From: Kribbella capetownensis
Lineage (GTDB): Bacteria > Actinomycetota > Actinomycetes > Propionibacteriales > Kribbellaceae
Direction: 5' to 3'
Assembly: GCF_004331485.1 (NCBI RefSeq)
Contig: NZ_SJKD01000008.1
Location: 186,001 to 250,000, forward strand
Length of the DNA stretch: 64,000 nt
Shown: positions 24,015 through 33,607 of the stretch, one piece after another
Numbering within the stretch: the stretch's first letter is position 1
Layout: each line of letters starts with the position of its first letter
Made by a program: the position numbers and the translations under genes
The notes under the pieces: generated by a model
What the model saw: only the letters and a program-made list of their open reading frames with translations
The model's database searches: none
Told to the model about the DNA's origin: nothing

Positions 24015-26471
24015 ATGAGTTCAGTGGAACTGGATGCCCGGGGCATCCGCATCGACGGCGAACCGCGGGTCGTGCTGTGTGCGTCCCTCTTCTACTTCCG
24101 GTTGCCCCGGGAGCAGTGGCGGGCGCGACTCGACCAGGTCCGGGCCTCGGGGTACACCTGCATCGACGTGTACCTGCCGTGGAACTTCCACGAGCTCGCG
24201 CCCGGCCGGTGGTCGTTCGAGGGCCGGCGCGATGTCGCCGCGTTCCTGGATCTCGCGTACGACGCCGGGCTGCACGTGATCGCCCGGCCCGGGCCGTACA
24301 TCTGCTCGGAGTGGGACGGCGGCGCGCTCCCGGCCTGGCTCGGGCTCGATCCGTCGCTGCGGATCCGCGACAACCAGCCGGGCTTCCTGGCCGCCGTGAC
24401 GGCCTGGTTCGACCAGGTGCTGGCGATCCTGGCCGCTCGCCAGCACGGCGCCGGCGGCTCCGTGATCATGGTCCAACTGGAGAACGAGCTGGACTTCTTC
24501 GACTGCGAGGACCGGCCCGGGTACGTCACCGCCCTGCGGGACCAGGCGGTTGCCCACGGCATCACCGTGCCGCTGATCGCCTGCGCCGGTCAGGGTGATG
24601 TCTTCGGTGCCACCGGCAACGTGGCGGACGTCGTACCTGCGTGCAACTTCTATCCGAACGACGACTCGCCGGACATCGAGCCCGAGGTACGCCGGTACGC
24701 CGATCTGCTCGCGGACCGCGGGCTGCCGTTGCTGATCACCGAGACGAACCGGCGGCACCGGACCCTGCGGCGGCTGCTGGCCAGTGGTGCGTCCCTGCTC
24801 GCGCCGTACCTGCAGGCGTCAGGCTGGGACTTCGGGTACACACCGTCGAGTGGGAACTGGGGTAAGCCGGGGAACTTCATGAGCCACAGCTACGACTTCG
24901 GCGGGTATGTGTCGTCGACGGGGGTAGAGCGGCCTGAGTACGCCGAGGCGCAGGTGCTCTCGTTGGTGCTCGATGCACTGGGATCGCGGCTGGCGCTTGC
25001 GACGCCTGGACCGTCTGTCGAGGTGACGGCCGACTTCTCGACGAGCTCGGCTCCGGGGGTCCTCGAACTGGATGGTGGTGGGCGGTTGGTCGCCGTACCG
25101 AATCTCGGCCGCAGCGACGGGCGCGCGGTGGTCAACGGGGTGTCGGTGGCGGTCGCGGCGGACTCGTGTCCGTTGATGCTGCTCGATCTGCCGTTGGGAG
25201 ACAGGACGCTGACGTTGGCTTCGGCGGATGTGGTGGAGCTGGCGGACGACAGCCTGGTGTTCTGCTCGGCGGTGCCGGTGACTGTTGTCGTCGGCAACAG
25301 GTCTGCGGAGGTCGAGGCCGGGTCGACCGAGGTCGTCGACGGGCTCAGCATCACTGTGCAGTCGCGACCTGATGTCGCGCCTCCTGAGAGTCCTCTGTCG
25401 CAAGAGGTTTCCGAGGTACGACGACGGGCCGCGGCAGCACCGGAGATCCCAGCGGGCACGCATGAGCCGGCGCCCACGTTGGAGTCGCTCGGTGTCTATC
25501 GCGGCCGCGGGAGCTACACGACCACGGCGGAACTGACCGACGAGCTGCTGCTGGTGGGTGCGGCCGACATTGTCGACCTATCGATCGGCGGCAGGCTTCA
25601 CACGTTCGCAGGATTCGGCGCCACCCGGCGGATCGACGTACGCGGACTCAGTGGCGACATCCGAGCCACTGTGGAGATCTGGGGTCACGCCAACTTCGAC
25701 GACGCCCGGCTGCCGGCACTCCGGCTCGGTGCGCTCCGCGGTCTGGGCGGTCTCTGGACAGTCGTCGGGACCAAAGACATCTCAGCGTTGTGGACGGTCG
25801 AGGGCCACTGGGCGGGCGACCCTGCGCCGACGCGAGTTCTCACCGGCTGGAGCAGCACGCAGGTGGGTACGCCGGTCACCTACACGCGACCGATCGCCGC
25901 TGAAACCACTTCCGCTCTGCACCTGCACGGCGCCCACGTGCCGATCGCGGTGTCCGTGGACGACGGTGAGCCGACCACGGTCCACGCCGAGAATCCGTGG
26001 ATGCTGCTACCGGCCGGGACCAAGCAGATCTCGGTGACCGTGCCGCATGACCCGAGTGGCGGGCGTCTCCGCGCCGAGCTGCTCAGTCTGGAGCCGGTCA
26101 CGGGCTGGACGTGTGCTGTCCAGGACGACGAGTTGCTGACCGCCTTTGCCGGTCGCGGTGGGCCGGGACAGGACGTCGTACTGCCGCTGGTTTTGCGGCC
26201 GGGTGAGGAAGCGTGGCTGGACGTGGACTTGCCGGCTTCCGATACCGGCTATCTGCTCCGGCCGGAAGGTGTGCAGGTCCGGGTGACCGCGTGGGCGTCC
26301 GGCGAGTGCATCGGGCGGGTGTGGGCAGGCGAACGCCCGGCCTTCGCCGGCGGAGATCCTGACCTGCTGTGGATCCCACCGGGTTGGGCCGGGCTCGCGC
26401 TGCTCGTGACCGGAGTGGCCGGTCCGGCCGAGCCGGAACTCCGCCGGCTACGGCTGGAGACCGCGACCTAG
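24015..26471 (+). CDS. Glycoside hydrolase family 35 (beta-galactosidase-like)
   Basis: An 818-residue GH35 enzyme. The TIM barrel (about residues 1-310) shows the family entry LDQVRASGYTCIDVYLPWNFHE, GLHVIARPGPYICSEWDGGALPAWL, the acid/base motif VQLENEL (E158) and a nucleophile candidate E243 in LLITETNRR. Several beta-sandwich domains fill the remaining 500 residues, including jelly-roll segments near the C-terminus. The canonical Tyr after NE is Leu here, so substrate may differ from plain lactose-type galactosides. No signal peptide. Its stop overlaps the convergent ABC transporter stop (CTAG). Confidence 0.85.
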   Translation: MSSVELDARGIRIDGEPRVVLCASLFYFRLPREQWRARLDQVRASGYTCIDVYLPWNFHELAPGRWSFEGRRDVAAFLDLAYDAGLHVIARPGPYICSEWDGGALPAWLGLDPSLRIRDNQPGFLAAVTAWFDQVLAILAARQHGAGGSVIMVQLENELDFFDCEDRPGYVTALRDQAVAHGITVPLIACAGQGDVFGATGNVADVVPACNFYPNDDSPDIEPEVRRYADLLADRGLPLLITETNRRHRTLRRLLASGASLLAPYLQASGWDFGYTPSSGNWGKPGNFMSHSYDFGGYVSSTGVERPEYAEAQVLSLVLDALGSRLALATPGPSVEVTADFSTSSAPGVLELDGGGRLVAVPNLGRSDGRAVVNGVSVAVAADSCPLMLLDLPLGDRTLTLASADVVELADDSLVFCSAVPVTVVVGNRSAEVEAGSTEVVDGLSITVQSRPDVAPPESPLSQEVSEVRRRAAAAPEIPAGTHEPAPTLESLGVYRGRGSYTTTAELTDELLLVGAADIVDLSIGGRLHTFAGFGATRRIDVRGLSGDIRATVEIWGHANFDDARLPALRLGALRGLGGLWTVVGTKDISALWTVEGHWAGDPAPTRVLTGWSSTQVGTPVTYTRPIAAETTSALHLHGAHVPIAVSVDDGEPTTVHAENPWMLLPAGTKQISVTVPHDPSGGRLRAELLSLEPVTGWTCAVQDDELLTAFAGRGGPGQDVVLPLVLRPGEEAWLDVDLPASDTGYLLRPEGVQVRVTAWASGECIGRVWAGERPAFAGGDPDLLWIPPGWAGLALLVTGVAGPAEPELRRLRLETAT

Positions 26472-28360
26472 GCGGCCTTGGTGAACTGGGTCGTGTAGAG
26501 CTCGGAGTAGAGCCCGCCTGCGGCGAGGAGCTGCTCGTGGGTGCCGCGTTCGCGGATCCGGCCCTCGTCCAGGACGAGGATGACGTCGGCGTTGCGGATC
26601 GTCGACAGCCGGTGCGCGATCACCAGCGACGTACGCCCGACCAGCGCGTTGGCGAGCGCGGCCTGGACCGCGGCCTCGGACTCGGAGTCGAGGTGGGCCG
26701 TCGCCTCGTCGAGGATGACGATCGACGGCGACTTGAGCAGCAGCCGGGCGATCGCGAGACGCTGACGTTCACCGCCGGACAGCCGGTACCCGCGATCGCC
26801 GACCACGGTGTCGAGGCCGTCGGGCAGGCTGTTCACCAGGGTCGCGATCTGCGCGGCCTCGAGGGCCGTCTGCAGCTCCGCCTCGGTTGCTTCCGGGCGG
26901 GCGAGCAAGAGGTTGGCGCGGATGGTGTCGTGGTACATGTGCGAGTCCTGGGTCACCACGCCGATGACGGATCGCAGTGAGCTCTGGGTCACCTCGCGGA
27001 CGTCGCGCCCACCGACCAGGATCGCGCCGTCGGTGACGTCGTACATCCGGGAGACCAGCGACGACAGGGTGGTCTTGCCGGCGCCGGACGGGCCGACGAC
27101 GGCTACCATCTGGCCGGGTTCGACGGTGAAGCTGACCTCCTTGAGGACCTCTTCGCCGGTCTCGGCGGACAGCGTGGCGACCGACTCCAGCGAGGCGAGT
27201 GACACCTCCGCGGCCGACGGGTAGTGGAACGAGACGTGGTCGAACTCGATCGACGGCTCGACCGTCGGCGGCAGTTCCTTCGCATCCTTGCGGTCGGCAA
27301 CCATTGGCGGGAGGTCGAGCACCTCGAGCACGCGCTCGAAGCTGACCAGCGTGGTCATCACATCGACCTGGAGATTGGAGAGCGCGGTCAGCGGGCCGTA
27401 CAGCCGGGTGAGGTAGGCGGTCAGGGCAACGACCGTGCCGATCCCGAGCGCCCCTTCTACCGCGAAGACTCCGCCGACGCCGTACACAAGGGCGACCGCG
27501 AGGGCCGCGACCAAGGTGAGCGAGACGCGGAAGACTCCGGCGTACATCGAGGTGGTGACGCCGATGTCGCGCACTTGCGCGGCCTTACCGGCGAAGTCAC
27601 GGGAGGAGTCCTGGGTCCGGCCGAAGACCTTGGCCAGTACGGCGCCTGCGACGTTGAACCGCTCGGTCATCGTCTGGGCCATGGTCGCGTTCAGCCGGTA
27701 GGTCTCGGCGGTCGCCTCGCGCAACCGGCCGGCGATCAGCCGGGCGGGCAGTACGAACAGCGGCAGCAAGATGAGGGCGAGCAGAGTGATCTGCCACGAC
27801 ATGACGAACATGGCGCCGAGCACGAGAACGACGCTGAGCACGTTGCTGACCACGTTCGACAGAGTTGAGGTGAACGCCTGCTGGGCGCCGAGGACGTCGC
27901 CGTTCAGGCGCTGGATCAGTGCACCGGTCTGGGTGCGGCTGAAGAAGGCGACCGGCATCTGCTGGACGTGGTCGAACACGGCAGTGCGCAGGTCGTAGAC
28001 GAGTCCTTCGCCGATCCGGGACGAGAACCAGCGCTCCGCCAGCGTGATCGCACTGTTGGCGATGGCGAGCAGCGCGACCACGAGGGACAGCCACACGACT
28101 ACCTGGGCGTGGCCCGGGACGATGCCGCGGTCGATGATCGCGCGGAAGAGCAAGGGGGTGACGGCGCCGGTGCCGGCGTCGAAGGCGACGAGGACGAGGA
28201 ACACGGCCAGATAGCCGCGGTAGGGACGGGCGAACGTCATGATGCGGCGCAGGGTGCCCGCAGTGAGCTTGTGGTGGCGGACGGAGGAGTCCTTCAGCAG
28301 CGATCGCATGGCGCGACCGCCGCCGGCTCCCGCGCCCGGAAGTCCGGAGATCTGTGACAT
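26468..28360 (-). CDS. ABC exporter, fused permease-ATPase half transporter
   Basis: A 630-residue half-transporter. A six-helix ABC membrane domain (about residues 50-330) is joined to an ATPase with Walker A GPSGAGKTT near residue 425, the LSGGERQRL signature near 529 and Walker B IVILDEATAHLD near 550. It should act as a homodimer or heterodimer exporting lipids, peptides or drugs. The ATG at 28360 was picked because the longer frame crosses the operator and MarR start. It is divergent from a MarR gene with a clear palindrome between them, so export is likely induced by a compound sensed by MarR. Confidence 0.92.
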   Translation of the reverse strand: MSQISGLPGAGAGGGRAMRSLLKDSSVRHHKLTAGTLRRIMTFARPYRGYLAVFLVLVAFDAGTGAVTPLLFRAIIDRGIVPGHAQVVVWLSLVVALLAIANSAITLAERWFSSRIGEGLVYDLRTAVFDHVQQMPVAFFSRTQTGALIQRLNGDVLGAQQAFTSTLSNVVSNVLSVVLVLGAMFVMSWQITLLALILLPLFVLPARLIAGRLREATAETYRLNATMAQTMTERFNVAGAVLAKVFGRTQDSSRDFAGKAAQVRDIGVTTSMYAGVFRVSLTLVAALAVALVYGVGGVFAVEGALGIGTVVALTAYLTRLYGPLTALSNLQVDVMTTLVSFERVLEVLDLPPMVADRKDAKELPPTVEPSIEFDHVSFHYPSAAEVSLASLESVATLSAETGEEVLKEVSFTVEPGQMVAVVGPSGAGKTTLSSLVSRMYDVTDGAILVGGRDVREVTQSSLRSVIGVVTQDSHMYHDTIRANLLLARPEATEAELQTALEAAQIATLVNSLPDGLDTVVGDRGYRLSGGERQRLAIARLLLKSPSIVILDEATAHLDSESEAAVQAALANALVGRTSLVIAHRLSTIRNADVILVLDEGRIRERGTHEQLLAAGGLYSELYTTQFTKAA

Positions 28361-28395
28361 CGGAGCCTTTCGGTCGGGGACGACATATACTGAGG

Positions 28396-28414
28396 TTAGC
28401 TCACTATGAGCTAA
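28396..28414. promoter_or_regulatory. MarR operator, 8-bp perfect inverted repeat
   Basis: TTAGCTCACTATGAGCTAA: arms TTAGCTCA and TGAGCTAA with a 3-bp spacer, between the divergent ABC exporter and MarR genes. A TATACT element (28386-28391) abuts it on the plus strand. A MarR dimer bound here would cover both promoters. Confidence 0.8.
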
Positions 28415-28458
28415 GCTCACAAATCCCGCACCTCCCGGCTCACCACTAGGCTCAGTTC

Positions 28459-28884
28459 GTGCACGCATCGGAAGACACCGCTGAACAGATCGCGGCGCTG
28501 CTCGAGGGCATCGTTCGCCGTCAGCGCCGCGCGACGAAGGACGGCGTCGGAGCCAGCGTCACCCACGGCCAGTTCCGGCTGCTGCGCACCCTCGACCAGG
28601 CCGACCGCGCCCTCCGGCTGAGCGAGCTCGCCACCCAACTCGGCATCGTCCCGCGCTCCGCGACCTCCGTCGTCGACGACCTGGAATCCGCCGGTCTGGT
28701 CGCCCGCCGGCCAGACCCGGGCGACCGCCGCGCCACCCTGGTCACCCTCACGCCCGCCGGCACCGAGGTCCTCACCACCATCCGCCGCACCCGCCGCGAC
28801 GCCATGGTCACCCTCGTCGCCCGCCTCACCCCCGAAGAACAATCCACCCTCCACCACCTCCTCACCCGCCTCGCCCAGGACTGA
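28459..28884 (+). CDS. MarR family transcriptional regulator
   Basis: A 141-residue winged-helix regulator. Dimer helices at both ends flank the HTH (LRLSELATQLGIVPRSATSVVDDLESAGLV) and the wing (RPDPGDRRATLVTLT) with the usual DxR motif. It most likely represses itself and the divergent ABC exporter through the palindrome at 28396, and releases upon binding a phenolic or toxic ligand. Confidence 0.9.
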   Translation: MHASEDTAEQIAALLEGIVRRQRRATKDGVGASVTHGQFRLLRTLDQADRALRLSELATQLGIVPRSATSVVDDLESAGLVARRPDPGDRRATLVTLTPAGTEVLTTIRRTRRDAMVTLVARLTPEEQSTLHHLLTRLAQD

Positions 28885-28950
28885 CCACCGACCGCCCGGA
28901 GGCGCTGAGGTGGATTGAGGATTTCGCTCAATCCACGCGAGGTACGGCGG

Positions 28951-29505
28951 ATGTCCTGCTTGGCTGAGCGCATGCGTACACCGACAACATCGCCGGCCGA
29001 GGCCGCGCGGTTGATTCGTGCGGACCAGCGGTTGTTGCTGGAACGGATCGACGGACTGACCGAGACCGAACTGCGGGCGCCGTACCGAGTGACCGCTGGA
29101 CCGCTAGGGCACTTCTGCGACTCACTGCACGACCTGACCGCGCACATCCTGATGTGGGACGAGATCAACCTCGCTGTGCTCTGCGAGGCCAAGGCAGGCC
29201 GGCTGCACTGGAGCCTCGACCCGCGCTGGGAGACGGCGGAGATCGGCAGCGCGCTCAATGTCGGCGGGGTCGAGGCGGGCCGGCACATCCCCTCCGATCT
29301 GCTCCTGCATCGCTTCCACAGCGTCGGCGCGGCGTTCCTCGGCGAGATCGAGCAGTACGACGAGGCGTCGTGGGCGGATGCTTCGACGGGCGGTGGGTTC
29401 GACGGGGGTATCGGTGCTTTGGCCGAGTATGTCTGCACCACCCCGGACGGCTTCCTGTTCTCCCATGCGGCTCGTCACCTCACACCGGCGGCGGTGCCGG
29501 CATGA
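28951..29505 (+). CDS. DinB/ClbS-like four-helix-bundle protein
   Basis: A 184-residue protein with a DinB-type bundle: ARLIRADQRLLLERIDGLTETEL, then CDSLHDLTAHILMWDE with a candidate metal histidine pair, and HRFHSVGAAFLGEI. It most resembles the ClbS/DfsB side of the superfamily, some of which protect against genotoxins; that link is weak. GAGG upstream favours the ATG at 28951, with ATG 28972 also possible. Its stop overlaps the esterase ATG (ATGA). Confidence 0.65.
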   Translation: MSCLAERMRTPTTSPAEAARLIRADQRLLLERIDGLTETELRAPYRVTAGPLGHFCDSLHDLTAHILMWDEINLAVLCEAKAGRLHWSLDPRWETAEIGSALNVGGVEAGRHIPSDLLLHRFHSVGAAFLGEIEQYDEASWADASTGGGFDGGIGALAEYVCTTPDGFLFSHAARHLTPAAVPA

Positions 29506-30470
29506 ACACCATTGCCGAGGGCATCGAAATCGTGGATCTGCCCGCATTCAACACCGAGACGGACGCACTGCTCGAGCGCTTCGCCGCCGAACCGGCCGGT
29601 CCGGACCTCGATCCGTACGAGACACTCCGGCTCGACCGGCAAGAGCTTCCCGACCCGGAGCTGGCCGGCGAGCAGGACCCACGCACCAGTGCCGAAGACC
29701 TGACCATCGACCTTCCGGGACGCACACTGCGTGCGCGGGTCTATCGGTTCGCGGCCGGGCCGAGGCCGGTGCTGTTGTGGTTGCACGGCGGCGGGTTCAT
29801 CGGCGGCGACCTGCGCGACATCGAGTACGCGACCTCCGGGATCGCTGCCGCAGGCAACGTCATCGTTGTCTCACTCAACTATCGCCTCGCGCCTGAAGAC
29901 CCTTACCCTGCAGGGCTCCACGACGTCCTCGACACCTTGGCCTGGTTGCGCGAGCACACGTCCGACCTCAACGGCGACGGCCGGATCGCAGTCGGTGGTC
30001 AGAGTGCCGGCGCCGCCCTCGCCGCTGGTGCCTGCGTGCTTGCGCGGGACGAAGGCCAGCCAGTCCCTGACCGACAGATCCTCTGCTATCCCACTCTGGA
30101 CCACGACCAGGACACCGAGTCGGTGCGCCTCTTCGACGGCACGTTCCTCAGCATCGCCGCCGACCCGTGGTCGGCGGCGCAGTACTTCCCGGCCGGCGAG
30201 TTGCCCGCGACCGCCGTACCGCTGCGGGCCGAATCGCTGGCCGGTCTACCGCCGGCGCTCCTGCTCGCGGCCGGTCGTGATCCACTCCGGGACGACGCCC
30301 GCAACTACGCGAGTCGACTCGCTCGGGACGGCGTACCCAACCGGTTGGTCGAGTACGCCGACACCATGCACGCCTTCCTGAACTTCCCCGCCGTACTGTC
30401 CGCCGGGCGGCATGCGGTCGAGCTCATCGGAGCCGACCTGCGGACGGCGTTCAGTGCACGCCGCTCATGA
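29502..30470 (+). CDS. Alpha/beta hydrolase, hormone-sensitive-lipase-type esterase
   Basis: A 322-residue esterase of family IV. The HGGGFIGGDL oxyanion motif, the nucleophile elbow GGQSAGA (S168), the acid in AAGRDPLRDD and a C-terminal histidine in YADTMHAFLNF form a complete triad. It should cleave short acyl esters. It is translationally coupled to the DinB-like gene, and its 3' end overlaps the convergent peptide transporter by 20 bp. Confidence 0.88.
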   Translation: MNTIAEGIEIVDLPAFNTETDALLERFAAEPAGPDLDPYETLRLDRQELPDPELAGEQDPRTSAEDLTIDLPGRTLRARVYRFAAGPRPVLLWLHGGGFIGGDLRDIEYATSGIAAAGNVIVVSLNYRLAPEDPYPAGLHDVLDTLAWLREHTSDLNGDGRIAVGGQSAGAALAAGACVLARDEGQPVPDRQILCYPTLDHDQDTESVRLFDGTFLSIAADPWSAAQYFPAGELPATAVPLRAESLAGLPPALLLAAGRDPLRDDARNYASRLARDGVPNRLVEYADTMHAFLNFPAVLSAGRHAVELIGADLRTAFSARRS

Positions 30471-31908
30471 GCCGCCGGATCGGCTTCACCGCGATCATCA
30501 GGGCAACCCCGAGCATGATCGCCACCGCACCGATGACACCGAAGTACGTCGACTCGTGGTCGGTGCTGTAGAACTTCGCCAGTACGCCGGACAGCGCCGT
30601 ACCGAGGGCCACGGACAGGAAGAACAACGCCACCATCTGGGTCCGGAACGCCTCCGGCGCGAGCTTGGTCGACAGGGACAGGCCGACCGGCGAGATCAGT
30701 AGTTCGGCGATGGTGAAGACCAGCAGGATGCCGGCGAGTCCGAGCAGCGGCGCGCTGTTCGGACCGCCACCGGCCATCGTCAGGAACAGCAGGAACGCGA
30801 TCCCCATCACCGCCAGACCGAGGCTGAACTTGACCGGCGTCGACGGCTGCCGCGGTCCGAGCTTCGTCCACAACGCGGCGAACGCGCCGGACAGCACGAT
30901 GATCATCACCGGGTTGATGGATTGCACCCACGACACCGGCATCTCCCAGCCGAAGAGGTTGCGGTCCAGCCGCTGGTCGGAGTAGATCGTGACCACGGTG
31001 AACTGCTGCTGGTACAGCGACCAGAACGCAGCGCTCGCCACGAACAAGGGGATGAAGGCAACAACCCGGCTGCGCTCGACATCGGTCACCTGCCCGCTGC
31101 CGAGGATGACGGCGAAGTAGATGACCGCCGCGACCGCGCTGACGACCGCGACGGCGGTCGCGAACTTCGACGCCGGCAGGACTCCGGTCAGGAGGATCAC
31201 CACGACGACCACCAGCACGATCCCGGCGCCGACGGCGACCCGCCGCGCTACGTCGGGCGTCAGCGGATTCGGCACCACTCGCGCGGCACCGCTCAGCCGC
31301 CGGCGGCCCGCGCCGTACTGGACGAGGCCGAGGAACATCCCGGCGGCGGCCAGCGCGAAGCCGTAGTGGAAGCCGGCGTTCTCCTGCAGCAGGCCGGTCA
31401 GCAATGGACCGGCGAGCGCACCGAGGTTGATGCCGAGGTAGAAGATCGAGAAGCCGGCGTCACGGCGATCGTCGTCCGGGGCGTACAGCGTGCCGACCAG
31501 CGAGGTGGCGTTGGCCTTCACCCCGCCGCTGCCGAGGGCGATCAGGACCAGGCCGACCGCGACGCCGACCAGGGCGGGGAGCAGCGACAGGGCGATGTGG
31601 CCGAGCATCACCACGACCGCGGCGTAGAACAGGGTTCGTTCCGGACCGAAGACCCGGTCCGCGAGCCAGGCCCCGAGGATCGTGGACAGGTAGACGAGGC
31701 CGCCGTACGCGCCGACGATGCTGGTGGCGGTCCCCTCGTCGATGCCGAGTCCACCCTGGTCGGCCGGGTAGTACAGGTAGATGAGCAGGATGCCCTGCAT
31801 ACCGTAGAAGGAGAACCGCTCCCAGAGTTCGACCCCGAAGAGGTTCGCGAGTACTGGCGGTTGCCCGAAGAACGTGCGCGTACTCCGGCCCTCGTCGGTG
31901 CTGGCCAC
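30451..31908 (-). CDS. POT/PTR family proton-dependent oligopeptide transporter
   Basis: A 485-residue membrane protein with about 14 helices. The POT signature starts the protein (ELWERFSFYGMQGILLIYL, the ExxERFxYYG-like proton/peptide motif) and the second PTR2 signature follows (IALGSGGVKANATSLVG with FSIFYLGINLGAL). It should import di- and tripeptides with protons. The downstream membrane gene is 36 bp away on the same strand and could feed into this one. Confidence 0.9.
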   Translation of the reverse strand: MASTDEGRSTRTFFGQPPVLANLFGVELWERFSFYGMQGILLIYLYYPADQGGLGIDEGTATSIVGAYGGLVYLSTILGAWLADRVFGPERTLFYAAVVVMLGHIALSLLPALVGVAVGLVLIALGSGGVKANATSLVGTLYAPDDDRRDAGFSIFYLGINLGALAGPLLTGLLQENAGFHYGFALAAAGMFLGLVQYGAGRRRLSGAARVVPNPLTPDVARRVAVGAGIVLVVVVVILLTGVLPASKFATAVAVVSAVAAVIYFAVILGSGQVTDVERSRVVAFIPLFVASAAFWSLYQQQFTVVTIYSDQRLDRNLFGWEMPVSWVQSINPVMIIVLSGAFAALWTKLGPRQPSTPVKFSLGLAVMGIAFLLFLTMAGGGPNSAPLLGLAGILLVFTIAELLISPVGLSLSTKLAPEAFRTQMVALFFLSVALGTALSGVLAKFYSTDHESTYFGVIGAVAIMLGVALMIAVKPIRRLMSGVH

Positions 31909-31944
31909 TCAGCTCTCCCGTCTGCTGCTCCCCCAGGTGTGCGG

Positions 31945-32616
31945 TCAGTGTTCGGCGCGATGCGTGAAGAACCTGGCCGGATCGCCGGCCGCGCGCGGAC
32001 CGGAGGCGAGCCAGGCGGCGAACGCCTCGGGCTGCCGTCGCTCGAGCTCGTCCAGATACGCCCGGCGGACGTCGGCCACCCCGAGTCGCAGCTCGCGCCC
32101 GGTCGAACTCTGCAGTTGCTTGAAGCTCCGCCGCCAGGCCAGGCAGAGTTCTTCGTCCGTCAGGTCGCGCAGCGTGGGCCGTACGACGTCCAGCTGAACG
32201 ATCGTTCCCTCGTCGATCGACTCTACGTCGGGATGCCGGTCCGGTTCCGGTTCCCGCGCCGGTTTCGGCATCGGCCAGATGCGTACGATGATCGGCGGCG
32301 ACGTCGCGATCAGGAGTGCGAGCAGGACCAGCGTCTCGGCTCCCACGGCCGCGCCGTACCCGCAGGCGGCCAGCACCAACAACCCACCGAGCCCGGCCCA
32401 GCGTGGCGCCGCGCGGATCAGCTCCGCGGGCGGCAGCTCGCGCGCCAGCCCGAAACTGAAGTACACCGCACCGACCGTGATGGCCGAGATCAGGAAGGCG
32501 ACCAGATTGGACGCCGGTGACACGAAGACAAGGGACGCGATGACGCCGATGGCGGCCAGCAGCCCCGCGGCTGTCCGCCAGATCTGGCCGTACCGCAGCC
32601 CGACACGCTCCAGCAT
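31945..32616 (-). CDS. Membrane protein of unknown function
   Basis: A 223-residue protein with four predicted helices in the first half (LLAAIGVIASLVFVSPAS, LVAFLISAITVGAVYFSFGL, GLGGLLVLAACGYGAAVG, LVLLALLIATSPPIIVRIW) and a soluble, helical C-terminal half (LTDEELCLAWRRSFKQLQ, DVRRAYLDELERRQPEAFAAWL). The C-terminal pattern is common in actinobacterial membrane proteins whose role is unknown. ATG 32616 is preferred over a TTG at 32649, which would lie inside the LysR gene. It follows LysR by 16 bp. Confidence 0.7.
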   Translation of the reverse strand: MLERVGLRYGQIWRTAAGLLAAIGVIASLVFVSPASNLVAFLISAITVGAVYFSFGLARELPPAELIRAAPRWAGLGGLLVLAACGYGAAVGAETLVLLALLIATSPPIIVRIWPMPKPAREPEPDRHPDVESIDEGTIVQLDVVRPTLRDLTDEELCLAWRRSFKQLQSSTGRELRLGVADVRRAYLDELERRQPEAFAAWLASGPRAAGDPARFFTHRAEH

Positions 32617-32632
32617 GTGCTTCCAGTGCCCA

Positions 32633-33514
32633 TCACGCCGTGCTTCCAACCGGCTCCGGCGGCGTGACGTTGCGCAGTGCTTCGATGAAGGCCGTGGTGG
32701 CCGGCGGGTCCGGCGGATCGCCGTACGTCGCGAGATAGATCCGGCGTACGACGGGGAGCTCGGTGGCGTGCACGCCCTCGGCGAGATGAGACCGCAACGC
32801 CATGCCCGGCATGGTCGTGACCCCGAGCCCGGCGGCGACGAACGCCTGCTCCACGACGATGTCGTCGCTGGTGTAGGCGATCCGAGGCGTGAACCCCGCG
32901 TCGGCGCAGTGGGCGAGCAGCTCCCGCCGGCAGTTCACGCAGCCCGCGATCCAGGCGGAGTCCCGGTGGTCAGTGAGCGTCTCTCCGCTCCGCTGGCTCA
33001 GCAGGTACACCGGGTCGTCGAGGAGGTAGGTGTAGCGGATGCCGTCGTCCGGCGTGGCATCGTCGTAGCGGAAGACGATCGCGAGGTCGATCGCCCCCTC
33101 GCGCAACTGCTGGTGCGCGACGACGGGATGAGCGTCGGAGAGCTCCAGCTCGATGTTCGGGTACCGGCGGCCGATCTCGGCCGCCGCCGGTGGGACGAGC
33201 ACGCTGAGCGCCGAACTGAACGAGCCCACTCGGACCTTGCCGGTCTGCAGTCCGATCCGTTCGGCCAGTTCGGCGTCGGCGGCATCGACCCGGCCGATGA
33301 TCTCCGCGGCGCGACGGGCGAGCATTTCACCTTCGGGAGTGAGGCGGATGCCCCGTCCGGCCTTCTGGACCAGCTTCGCGCCGGTCGCGGCCTCCAGCCG
33401 GGAGAGGTGATGACTGACAGTGGGCTGGGTGTAGTGCAGTGCCTCGGCCGCCGCGGTGACCGAACCGTGCGCGGCGACCGCGGCCAGCACCCGCAGCCGG
33501 ACGAGATCGAGCAT
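32633..33514 (-). CDS. LysR family transcriptional regulator
   Basis: A 293-residue LysR regulator. The N-terminal HTH (GSVTAAAEALHYTQPTVSHHLSRLEAATG) is followed by a dimer helix and a periplasmic-binding-protein-like sensor domain from about residue 90. It is divergent from the RibD/DHFR-like gene 93 bp away. A 7-bp inverted repeat spans its own start codon, which suggests direct autorepression. The ATG at 33514 was chosen because the long frame upstream reads through the divergent gene. Confidence 0.9.
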   Translation of the reverse strand: MLDLVRLRVLAAVAAHGSVTAAAEALHYTQPTVSHHLSRLEAATGAKLVQKAGRGIRLTPEGEMLARRAAEIIGRVDAADAELAERIGLQTGKVRVGSFSSALSVLVPPAAAEIGRRYPNIELELSDAHPVVAHQQLREGAIDLAIVFRYDDATPDDGIRYTYLLDDPVYLLSQRSGETLTDHRDSAWIAGCVNCRRELLAHCADAGFTPRIAYTSDDIVVEQAFVAAGLGVTTMPGMALRSHLAEGVHATELPVVRRIYLATYGDPPDPPATTAFIEALRNVTPPEPVGSTA

Positions 33515-33532
33515 AGATCGATCGTATCTATG
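33512..33532. promoter_or_regulatory. Inverted repeat over the LysR start codon
   Basis: CATAGAT-N7-ATCTATG, an exact 7-bp inverted repeat. The left arm contains the LysR start codon on the minus strand. The T-N11-A-like spacing of ATAGAT and ATCTAT fits a LysR box. Confidence 0.75.
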
Positions 33533-33607
33533 ATTCCGGGCGCGTATTGGCATTGGACGCATACTTCTCGACCCGGCAGGGTGGTGCGCAGCCGAAAGGA
33601 GATCACC

